Shown one piece after another: positions 1 to 5,333 of a stretch of DNA of 5,333 nucleotides. The first letter of the stretch is position 1, and each line of letters begins with the position of its first letter. Origin of the DNA: Candidatus Eiseniibacteriota bacterium (GTDB lineage: Bacteria; Joyebacterota; Joyebacteria; Joyebacterales; Joyebacteraceae); NCBI GenBank assembly GCA_030610515.1, contig JAUWRQ010000113.1, forward strand, positions 1 to 5,333. Reading direction: 5' to 3'. The notes under the pieces were generated by a model, which had not been told where the DNA came from, made no database searches, and saw only the letters and a program-made list of their open reading frames with translations. The translations under genes and the position numbers were made by a program.

Positions 1-637
<637 letters not shown>

Positions 638-683
638 GCTCGACGACCCCCCATCAAGAGAAAGCCCGGGCGCGCCGCCCTCC

Positions 684-720
684 CCCGAGGCCGGGGCTCA
701 AGCGCCCCTGGCCCCTCGGG
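684..720. repeat. Nested inverted repeat in the divergent region, within the presumed hypF leader
   Basis: CCCGAGG (684-690) pairs with CCTCGGG (714-720), and inside it GGGGC (693-697) pairs with GCCCC (704-708). Two more C-G pairs can bridge the arms, giving a hairpin of about 14 pairs with small bulges and the six-base loop TCAAGC. Neither strand has a T-run after the stem, so it is not a classic terminator. If the minus-strand promoter is right, the hairpin lies in the untranslated leader of hypF. Confidence 0.55.
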
Positions 721-743
721 AATGAAGGCCCCGGTCATGAGCC

Positions 744-772
744 ATGTTACCCCCACGGAGTGGGTCAGGCAA
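744..772 (-). promoter_or_regulatory. Candidate sigma70-type promoter for hypF
   Basis: Read on the minus strand, TTGCCT (772-767), a 17-base spacer and TAACAT (749-744) match the -35/-10 consensus at 4 of 6 positions each. Transcription would start near 737 and give a leader of about 100 bases before the hypF GTG. The spacer contains a short perfect palindrome, CCCAC-GGA-GTGGG (752-764), which could be an operator or chance in GC-rich DNA. There is no experimental or comparative support. Confidence 0.35.
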
Positions 773-814
773 GCGGGCGGCTCGAGGTCTCCTTGGGCCT
801 TCTTGCAGCCAACC

Positions 815-843
815 TTGCAGCGTGCGTCAAAGCGTGGTATCAT
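815..843 (+). promoter_or_regulatory. Candidate sigma70-type promoter for the small secreted protein
   Basis: TATCAT (838-843) matches the -10 consensus at 5 of 6 positions and lies exactly 17 bases after TTGCAG (815-820), a weaker -35 hexamer matching 3 of 6. Transcription would start near 850, about 28 bases before the ATG at 878, leaving room for the strong ribosome site. It faces away from the hypF promoter. Confidence 0.45.
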
Positions 844-877
844 GTTGACCGTGATCCCCCATCGAAGGAGGAGAACC

Positions 878-1150
878 ATGCGCGTTCTCGCCGTCCTTCT
901 GGTCGCCGCCGTCGCTTCGACGGCCCTCGCCGGGCAGGGTGCAGCTGCCGACACCGCACCCTCGCCGACCGTATCCCGAGAGAGCACCACCCCCCAGTGC
1001 GAGAGCCCGACCGCGGAAAATTCAGCCGGTCTGCCGCCGACGCAGGTCGAGAGACTCGTGAGCGAGTTCGACGCCGAGTCCGACGACGCTGGGCGGCCGG
1101 GGTGGACGTCACCAGTCGAGCCTGGCGATCCCTGCGACGACTGGGGCTGA
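878..1150 (+). CDS. Small secreted protein of unknown function (90 aa)
   Basis: I do not recognise this protein. Residues 1-18 form a clear signal peptide: MRV, then a hydrophobic Leu/Val/Ala core, ending in the cleavage motif ALA before GQ. The mature part is about 72 residues, rich in Pro, Ser, Thr, Asp and Glu, and probably largely unstructured apart from a short amphipathic stretch around residues 53-67 (PTQVERLVSEFD). It has two cysteines, Cys41 and Cys86, which could form one disulfide outside the cytoplasm. It ends in the acidic tail DPCDDWG. There is no lipobox, so it is not an obvious lipoprotein. The ATG at 878 is chosen because GGAGG (867-871) sits six bases upstream and the signal peptide begins there. 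The frame stays open upstream as far as 119, but that part is antisense to hypF and not credible. A second secreted-protein gene follows 166 bases downstream on the same strand. Confidence 0.75.
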   Translation: MRVLAVLLVAAVASTALAGQGAAADTAPSPTVSRESTTPQCESPTAENSAGLPPTQVERLVSEFDAESDDAGRPGWTSPVEPGDPCDDWG

Positions 1151-1165
1151 GGACAGAATCCCGTG

Positions 1166-1183
1166 GCCCCGCGGTCGTGGGGC
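1166..1183 (+). other. Weak stem-loop after the small secreted-protein gene
   Basis: GCCCCGC (1166-1172) pairs with GTGGGGC (1177-1183) around the loop GGTC, seven pairs including one G-T. It lies 16 bases after the stop codon. No T-run follows, so at most it is a weak or factor-dependent terminator or an mRNA 3' stabiliser, and transcription may continue into the next gene. Confidence 0.35.
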
Positions 1184-1197
1184 GCCATCAAGGGGAT

Positions 1198-1255
1198 GTA
1201 TCGCCGCGCCTGAGGACTGATGCAGCTTTCGTCCGTCGGACCGCATCGCCGATAC
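1198..1255. repeat. Nested inverted repeats between the two secreted-protein genes
   Basis: Three inverted pairs share roughly one centre: GTATCG (1198-1203) with CGATAC (1250-1255), GATGC (1219-1223) with GCATC (1243-1247), and GTCC (1231-1234) with GGAC (1238-1241). Together they could fold into one long imperfect hairpin about 60 bases upstream of the next start codon. Individual arms are short and the spacers are asymmetric, so chance is possible. Confidence 0.4.
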
Positions 1256-1316
1256 AGCGAACCGCGTCACCATTGTGTCGAGCCCGGGCCCTTTCCCCGT
1301 TGCGAAGGGAGCACCG

Positions 1317-1982
1317 ATGAGACCAAGTGCTATCGCGACAGCGTCAGTGCTGTGCGTTGTTCTGTGTGTCGCCGTCTGCGCCGCGAACCCGCTCGTCCTC
1401 TGGTACATCCACGATAGTCCGGTGGGCACCGGCAACGACCTCTGGGACGACCAGTGGAGCGGCGGCCTGGTGTTTCCCGAGGGCGAGATCGTCCTGCCAC
1501 AGGACCCCGGCTATGAGCCGGAGTGCCAGGACCAGGAGGCCGCCAACTCCTTCGCCCGGATAGGCCACGGCGCCGAGGCACTCAGGGCCTACTTCGATCC
1601 GCCCGTCAACGGAACACAGCCCGCCGGGACCGTGACCGCCGCGTTCGCCTTCCGGCAGACATGCTGGGAACTCGCGTACGTGACCGTTGCGCTCTACAAG
1701 GTCGACCTCTACGGTGGCTCTCCCGAGTTCCTCGTGTCCCACCTCGTCGAGATCGCCGCAGAGTCGTGGCCCCCGACGCGGCACTTCTTCGACCTCGGAG
1801 ACATCCCGGAGATCGAGATGTACAACGGCAGGTTCATGGTCGTGATCTCCTCGGACGGACAGTGCACCGACGTCGTCTGGAACTGCACCTACTGGGACGG
1901 CTGGATCCAGCTGCCCGAGGACGACCCGTTCAATCCCGTCCAGAGGACGGACTGGGGCACCATCAAGTCTCTCTACAGGTAG
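1317..1982 (+). CDS. Secreted protein of unknown function (221 aa)
   Basis: I do not recognise the family. Residues 1-22 look like a signal peptide: MRPSAIATAS, then the hydrophobic core VLCVVLCVAV, with likely cleavage after AVCA-22. The cysteine at 21 is not in a convincing lipobox, because Val precedes it. The mature protein is about 199 residues, acidic, rich in Trp and Tyr, with alternating hydrophobic stretches (for example residues 103-112 and 119-127) that suggest a mainly beta-strand, possibly beta-sandwich, domain. Four cysteines, Cys70, Cys116, Cys183 and Cys190, could make two disulfides, as expected for an exported protein. There is no C-terminal anchor or sorting signal that I can see. 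The ATG at 1317 is chosen because AAGGGAG (1305-1311) lies just upstream and the signal peptide starts there; a GTG at 1275 in the same frame would put 14 unlikely residues before it. CCCTT around 1289-1294 could pair with AAGGG of this ribosome site. It may share a transcript with the upstream secreted gene and ends before a strong terminator. Confidence 0.8.
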   Translation: MRPSAIATASVLCVVLCVAVCAANPLVLWYIHDSPVGTGNDLWDDQWSGGLVFPEGEIVLPQDPGYEPECQDQEAANSFARIGHGAEALRAYFDPPVNGTQPAGTVTAAFAFRQTCWELAYVTVALYKVDLYGGSPEFLVSHLVEIAAESWPPTRHFFDLGDIPEIEMYNGRFMVVISSDGQCTDVVWNCTYWDGWIQLPEDDPFNPVQRTDWGTIKSLYR

Positions 1983-2007
1983 TCCGCGGAGCATAGGCTT
2001 ATCGATT

Positions 2008-2040
2008 GGGGGGCGGCCTCACGGTCGCCCCTCGTCGTTC
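2008..2040 (+). terminator. Rho-independent terminator after the secreted-protein gene
   Basis: GGGGCGGCC (2010-2018) pairs fully with GGTCGCCCC (2023-2031), with one G-T pair, around the loop TCAC. Two further pairs (2009-2032 G-T, 2008-2033 G-C) extend the stem to 11. The tract after it, TCGTCGTTC, is only moderately T-rich. It begins 25 bases after the stop codon at 1980-1982, where a terminator is expected. Confidence 0.7.
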
Positions 2041-2127
2041 TCGCCGCGGCAGGTCCGCCGCTCCCGGCACGCCGGTGCGGGACGTCCGCGAGGCCCAGCA
2101 GCCCTCGAGCCGGCGACACCACACGAC

Positions 2128-2156
2128 TGGTGAAGGCTCCGATCTTTCTGTATAAT
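2128..2156 (+). promoter_or_regulatory. Sigma70-type promoter for the ECF transporter gene
   Basis: A perfect -10 hexamer TATAAT (2151-2156) stands out in GC-rich DNA. A TG directly precedes it, one base away from the usual extended -10 position. At 17 bases upstream the -35 hexamer is TGGTGA (2128-2133), a weak match. The predicted start is near 2163, giving a leader of about 59 bases. Confidence 0.6.
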
Positions 2157-2160
2157 GCCC

Positions 2161-2184
2161 CGGGGACGATGTCCGTTGTCCCCG
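2161..2184 (+). promoter_or_regulatory. Start-site hairpin in the leader of the ECF transporter gene
   Basis: CGGGGACGA (2161-2169) pairs with TTGTCCCCG (2176-2184), nine pairs including one G-T, around the six-base loop TGTCCG. It begins within a base or two of the predicted transcription start, so the RNA would carry a stem-loop at its 5' end. Such stems can protect mRNA from 5'-dependent decay; they can also be part of a regulatory leader. The remaining 37 bases before the start codon show no riboswitch fold that I recognise. Confidence 0.5.
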
Positions 2185-2221
2185 CTTCACACACGGCGAA
2201 CCCGCGAGGAGCGATGACGGA

Positions 2222-2800
2222 ATGACCGGTCGGAGATTCCCTACGGCCTCGATGACGGGCACGGCGCTCCTTTTGGCTATGGGCGTCGCCCTTCCGCTCG
2301 TCTTTCACATGTTTCCGCTGGGCGGCAGGGTCTTTCTCCCGATGCACATCCCGACGTTCGTGGCTGGACTCGTGCTGGGACCGCTCGCGGGTCTGGTGGT
2401 CGGCGCGGGCTCCCCGCTCCTGAGCGCGCTCATGACGGGACGCCCATCCGTCTTCTACATGGTACCGATGGTCTTCGAGCTTGCCACGTACGGTGTCGTC
2501 GCGGGGCTTCTGAGGCCCCGGATAGAGGCCGTTCTGGCCGGGAGTTCGCGTCGGTCGCGAGTCGTCGGGCGCGTGCGCCGCTCGACCCCGGGAGTACTGG
2601 GTTCGCTCCTCTGCGCGATGGTTGCCGGAAGAGCCGTCTGGCTCGCGGTGGTGGTCTGGATGGCGCCGCTCATCGGCATCGAGGCACGCTCGGTGGCCGT
2701 GGCTCTGGGAGCGCTCGGCGCCGGATGGGTGGGCGCCGCGATCCAGCTCGTGCTCGTGCCCGCGATAGTGCGTGCGATTGAGCGCTCGAGGAATCCGTGA
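2222..2800 (+). CDS. ECF transporter S component (substrate-binding membrane subunit), substrate unknown
   Basis: This is a 192-residue integral membrane protein, the usual size of the substrate-binding (S) subunit of energy-coupling factor importers, which take up vitamins, cofactor precursors or metals together with a shared T subunit and two ATPases. Hydrophobic segments lie at about 12-33, 40-63, 77-97, 124-151 and 157-186, fitting five to six helices. Family-like stretches are FLPMHIPTFVAGLVLGPLAG (38-57), SPLLSALMTG (64-73) and PMVFELATYGVVAGLL (82-97). Residues 98-120 form a very basic loop (eight Arg), presumably cytoplasmic. The substrate cannot be read from the sequence. No T subunit or ATPase gene is adjacent, as in group II ECF systems where S subunits are scattered. 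The ATG at 2222 is chosen because GAGGAG (2206-2211) lies 10 bases upstream; the ATG at 2214 is too close to it and gives only Met-Thr-Glu before a stop that overlaps the real start. The last codons hold the promoter for the next gene. Confidence 0.85.
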   Translation: MTGRRFPTASMTGTALLLAMGVALPLVFHMFPLGGRVFLPMHIPTFVAGLVLGPLAGLVVGAGSPLLSALMTGRPSVFYMVPMVFELATYGVVAGLLRPRIEAVLAGSSRRSRVVGRVRRSTPGVLGSLLCAMVAGRAVWLAVVVWMAPLIGIEARSVAVALGALGAGWVGAAIQLVLVPAIVRAIERSRNP

Positions 2801-2806
2801 TACAAT
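2778..2806 (+). promoter_or_regulatory. Promoter for thrS, inside the end of the ECF transporter gene
   Basis: TTGAGC (2778-2783), a 17-base spacer and TACAAT (2801-2806) match the consensus at 4 and 5 of 6 positions. A TG at 2798-2799, one base before the -10, makes a proper extended -10 element. The TG belongs to the transporter stop codon TGA (2798-2800). The predicted start is near 2813, about 82 bases before the thrS ATG. By consensus this is the best promoter in the window. Confidence 0.65.
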
Positions 2807-2812
2807 GGTGCT

Positions 2813-2851
2813 GCGGCCGGCGGGTGCGTACTGCCACCCGCAGCGGGCCGC
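2813..2851 (+). promoter_or_regulatory. Long hairpin at the start of the thrS leader
   Basis: The outer stem GCGGCC (2813-2818) pairs with GGCCGC (2846-2851). The inner stem GCGGGTG (2820-2826) pairs with CACCCGC (2835-2841), with loop CGTACTGC. The stems are joined by an asymmetric internal loop (2819 against 2842-2845). That is 13 pairs, starting at the predicted transcription start. ATTTCT follows at 2854-2859, so it might also stop transcription coming from the transporter gene. It is not a T-box: there is no room for the specifier loop and antiterminator. It may be a control element of ThrRS synthesis, a 5' stabiliser or a weak terminator. Confidence 0.55.
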
Positions 2852-2894
2852 CGATTTCTGAATGCTGCCTCCGGAAACATGAGAGAAGCCAAAG

Positions 2895-4760
2895 ATGCGC
2901 ATACTGCTGATACACGCCAGCCGGTTCTCATTCCACGTGACCGAGAAGACCTCCGCGGTCTCCAGCCTCGCGGAGCTCTCGGACGAGAGTCGCCAGAGGG
3001 AACTCGGTGAATGTCTGGTCGCGTTCCTCTGCTCAGAGAAATCCGACGAGAAGGACATCGAGTCGGTCGCCGGCCAAGCAGCGTCGACGATCCGCGACCA
3101 CGCCGGACAGGTCGAGGCCACGGACGTCATGCTCTACCCGTACGCGCACCTCTCGAGCGACCTGTCGTCTCCCAGGATTGCCACCAAAGTCCTCGCGAAG
3201 ACCGCTGAGATCCTCGGGGGCGATGAGGGTCTTCGCATCTACGAGGCGCCGTTCGGTTTCTACAAGGGCTTCAACATCGAGTGCAAGGGCCACCCGCTCT
3301 CCGAGCTCGCGAAGACGATACTCCCGGGCGGAGAGGTAGAGGACCAGACGGCGTCCGCTGCCATCAAGTCCGAGAAAACACTGAAGTCGGAGTGGCGCGT
3401 CTGGACGCCGGACGGCAACGACGTCCAGCCGGCGGAGTTCGACTTCGGCCCGCACCCGACCTTCAAGGACATGTACGACTACGAAATGGAGGGCACCAGG
3501 GCCTCGTCGGAACCCCCCGCGCACATCGAACTCATGCGGAGGCTCGAACTCGTCGACTACGAGCCGGCCTCCGACCCGGGCAACTTCCGCTGGTACCCGA
3601 ACGGCGAACTCGTGAAGAGGCTCATCGAGGACAGGGTCGCCGAGCACCTCTCCAGCGACGGGGCCATGAGGGTCGAGACCCCCATCATGTACGATTACCA
3701 GCACCCGAATCTCATGAGCTACCTCAATAGGTTTCCGGCCCGTCAGTACGTGCTCCTGTCGGACAAGAAGGAGTACTTCCTTCGGTTCGCGGCGTGCTTC
3801 GGCCAGTACCTCATGCAGCATGACATGCAGCTCTCCTACAGAATGCTGCCCGCGAAGTTGTACGAGATAAGCCACTACTCGTTCCGCAGAGAGCAGTCCG
3901 GCGAGCTCGCGGGTCTTCGGCGCCTGCGCACATTCACGATGCCCGATCTTCACACGCTCGCGCGCAATGAGGAAGCCGCACGCGAGGAGTTCCTGAACCA
4001 GATGGACCTGTCGATGGCGTGCATGCGCGATTTCGGACTCGACTATGAGGTGGCCGTCCGCTTCGTTCGCGGCTTCCTGGACGAGGACCCGGATTTCGCC
4101 CGCGAGATCGTTCGGAGGGCGGACCGCCCCGTGCTCATCGAGATTTGGGACGACCGCTTCTTCTACTTCGTCGCGAAGCTCGAGTTCAATTTCATAGACG
4201 CCCAGTCAAAATCATCCTGTCTCTCGACCGTCCAGATCGACGTCGAGAACACGGAACGGTTTGAGATCACCTACGTGGACGACGACGGGCAGTCGAAGCA
4301 CCCGATACTCATGCACACTTCGATCTCGGGGTCGATAGAGCGTGTCGTCGCCTCGATGCTCGAACAGCAGGCCGTGAGGATCAAATCCGGAGAGACACCT
4401 GTGTTGCCGCTCTGGCTGTCTCCGATCCAGATCCGCATCATTCCGGTGGCAGACCGCCACCACGGATTCTGCGCGGACCTCCTTTCGAAGATCCCGTTCC
4501 GGGCGGACCTGGACGACCGCGACATGAGTGTCGGCAAGAAGATCCGAGAGGCCGAGCGCAGGTGGACACCCTACATACTCGTGGTCGGAGACCGCGAGAT
4601 GGAGGGAAGCGAACTTTCGCTGCGCATTCACGGAGGCGAGCAGAGCAAGCTCTCGCTCGACGACCTCATCTCTAGGGTCGAAACCGAACTCGAGGGCATG
4701 CCGTTCCTGCCGATAAACGTCCCCCCAAGGCTCTCCGAGCGTCCTATCTTCGTCGGCTGA
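2895..4760 (+). CDS. thrS: Threonyl-tRNA synthetase, archaeal type, with N-terminal editing domain
   Basis: It charges tRNA-Thr with threonine in the cytoplasm. At 621 residues it has the length and layout of archaeal ThrRS, not the bacterial form with TGS and alanyl-synthetase-like editing domains. Residues 1-145 are the editing domain related to D-aminoacyl-tRNA deacylase, which removes mischarged serine: MRILLIHASR, YPYAHLSSDL (His85), FYKGF (Lys124) and CKGHPLSEL (130-138, Glu137). The class II core carries motif 1 (VETPIMYD, 260-267), motif 2 (FRREQSGELAGLRRLRTF, 330-347) and motif 3 (HTSISGSIER, 474-483). The zinc ligands Cys301, His353 and His474 are all present. Residues from about 508 to 621 are the anticodon-binding domain (LWLSPIQIRIIPV), and the C-terminus LSERPIFVG is typical of the archaeal form. 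No key residue appears lost. The ATG at 2895 is chosen because archaeal ThrRS begins at this point; the ribosome site is poor (GAGAGAAG, 2881-2888). An out-of-frame ATG at 2879 opens a short overlapping frame. It has its own promoter and structured leader. Confidence 0.96.
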   Translation: MRILLIHASRFSFHVTEKTSAVSSLAELSDESRQRELGECLVAFLCSEKSDEKDIESVAGQAASTIRDHAGQVEATDVMLYPYAHLSSDLSSPRIATKVLAKTAEILGGDEGLRIYEAPFGFYKGFNIECKGHPLSELAKTILPGGEVEDQTASAAIKSEKTLKSEWRVWTPDGNDVQPAEFDFGPHPTFKDMYDYEMEGTRASSEPPAHIELMRRLELVDYEPASDPGNFRWYPNGELVKRLIEDRVAEHLSSDGAMRVETPIMYDYQHPNLMSYLNRFPARQYVLLSDKKEYFLRFAACFGQYLMQHDMQLSYRMLPAKLYEISHYSFRREQSGELAGLRRLRTFTMPDLHTLARNEEAAREEFLNQMDLSMACMRDFGLDYEVAVRFVRGFLDEDPDFAREIVRRADRPVLIEIWDDRFFYFVAKLEFNFIDAQSKSSCLSTVQIDVENTERFEITYVDDDGQSKHPILMHTSISGSIERVVASMLEQQAVRIKSGETPVLPLWLSPIQIRIIPVADRHHGFCADLLSKIPFRADLDDRDMSVGKKIREAERRWTPYILVVGDREMEGSELSLRIHGGEQSKLSLDDLISRVETELEGMPFLPINVPPRLSERPIFVG

Positions 4761-4829
4761 GCCGCGGGCCGCGGGGCAACGTCGGTGAACGCAACGACGG
4801 CAGCTTCTACACACGAAGGGGGACTAGAC

Positions 4830-5333
4830 ATGGACCGACCTGGTCTCGGATCCCCGCGAAACGTAGACTTCGAGAACGGCACCTATGCCGTTCTCGGGAT
4901 GGAGACCGTCGAGGGCATCCACGCGGCCAACGTCGGGATCATCACGACCGCGAAGACGCTCGTCTTCGTCAACTCGGGACAGACGGAATCACAAGCTGCG
5001 TATCTGTGGGACTTCGCGCAGACGAGGGCCGCGGGACGCGAGATGGCGTACATCGTCCTGACACACCATCACCTCGACCACTGCTACGCGACCAGCTACT
5101 TCGACGACCGCCACGCACTCATCTACGCGCACAAGTCGTTCTCAGCGTGCATGGCCGAGACGCGCAAGCACCTGGGAGCGACCGATTACCAGAGCATGCT
5201 CGAAGCGTTCCTCCAGATCGACTCGGAAACGTACAAGACGAACATTGGAAACGTCCATCCCGTCGCTCCACATCGCCACGTAGGCGAGGAGATGACTCTC
5301 GCGGTCAACGGCGAAGAGATCACGATGTTGCAC
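4830..5333 (+). CDS. Metallo-beta-lactamase-fold hydrolase, N-terminal part (cut by right edge)
   Basis: The 168 visible codons stay open to the window edge. The N-terminal strands (GTYAVLGME, ANVGIITTAKTLVFVNSG) and the metal-binding motif THHHLDH identify the metallo-beta-lactamase fold: His79, His81, Asp83 and His84 supply the HxHxDH signature for a di-metal site. The last residues, VNGEEITMLH, look like the strand that leads into the next metal-binding His motif, which lies beyond the window. The aspartate usual in the VD(T/S)G strand is Asn48 here (FVNSG), a mild departure. No signal peptide is seen, so it is probably cytoplasmic. The superfamily covers glyoxalase II, nucleases, lactonases and beta-lactamases, and I cannot choose among them without the C-terminal part. 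The ATG at 4830 follows AAGGGGG (4816-4822) by seven bases, a strong ribosome site. It starts 69 bases after thrS with no clear promoter or terminator between, so it may be cotranscribed with thrS. Confidence 0.85.
   Translation, partial: MDRPGLGSPRNVDFENGTYAVLGMETVEGIHAANVGIITTAKTLVFVNSGQTESQAAYLWDFAQTRAAGREMAYIVLTHHHLDHCYATSYFDDRHALIYAHKSFSACMAETRKHLGATDYQSMLEAFLQIDSETYKTNIGNVHPVAPHRHVGEEMTLAVNGEEITMLH

Noticed and set aside
1228..1256. Separate promoter for the 221-residue secreted protein
   Set aside because: TTCGTC and GATACA at 17-base spacing match the consensus at only 2 and 3 of 6 positions, no better than chance.
1344..1994. 216-codon minus-strand frame
   Set aside because: Antisense to the secreted protein gene, which has a signal peptide, ribosome site and terminator in its favour.
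2041..2150. Riboswitch upstream of the ECF transporter gene
   Set aside because: A bulged stem (CCC-GCAC with GTGC-GGG, 2063-2081) is present, but I see no conserved riboswitch core, and the region lies upstream of the predicted transcript start.
2801..2894. T-box riboswitch before thrS
   Set aside because: The leader is only about 82 bases and lacks the T-box sequence, specifier stem and terminator/antiterminator pair.
2879..3010. Upstream overlapping frame before thrS (ATG at 2879)
   Set aside because: It is out of frame with thrS, has no clear ribosome site, and its short Arg-rich translation shows no domain; it is most likely chance.
1973..3130. 385-codon minus-strand frame
   Set aside because: It lies antisense to the transporter gene and the start of thrS, with low-complexity Arg/His/Ser-rich translation and no family motifs.
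3033..3953. 306-codon minus-strand frame
   Set aside because: It is wholly antisense to the conserved core of thrS and is explained by codon bias on the real strand.
4761..4829. Terminator or promoter between thrS and the hydrolase gene
   Set aside because: There is only a short CGTCG/CGACG pairing and a CCGCGG direct repeat, with no T-run and no -35/-10 pair.

Overview
The window is GC-rich bacterial chromosome with compact genes, Shine-Dalgarno ribosome sites and sigma70-like promoters. It carries six protein genes. Two are cut by the window edges, a hydrogenase-maturation gene on the left and a metallo-beta-lactamase-fold gene on the right. I cannot name the phylum. High GC, a maturation factor for [NiFe] hydrogenase, an energy-coupling factor (ECF) type uptake component and an archaeal-type threonyl-tRNA synthetase would fit an anaerobic or facultative bacterium of a poorly cultured lineage, but this is inference.

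Layout. Positions 1-637 (minus strand) hold the N-terminal part of hypF: an acylphosphatase domain and a double zinc finger. A 240-base divergent region follows, with a candidate promoter for each direction and a strong inverted repeat in the presumed hypF leader. Positions 878-1150 and 1317-1982 (plus) encode two secreted proteins of unknown function, a 90-residue one and a 221-residue one. They are separated by a 166-base gap containing nested inverted repeats and are closed by a good stem-loop terminator at 2008-2040. Positions 2222-2800 (plus) encode an ECF transporter substrate-binding (S) subunit with its own TATAAT promoter and a hairpin at the predicted transcript start. Positions 2895-4760 (plus) encode threonyl-tRNA synthetase of the archaeal type, with the N-terminal editing domain related to D-aminoacyl-tRNA deacylase. 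Its promoter lies in the last codons of the transporter gene, and a long hairpin starts where transcription should begin. Positions 4830-5333 (plus) are the start of a metallo-beta-lactamase-fold hydrolase.

The genes do not form one pathway. They look like several short transcription units: hypF leftward, the secreted pair, the transporter gene, and thrS possibly with the hydrolase. I did not find a convincing new multi-gene system. The points most worth a second look are the archaeal-type ThrRS in a bacterial setting, the structured leader in front of it, a similar start-site hairpin in front of the transporter gene, and the two orphan secreted proteins.
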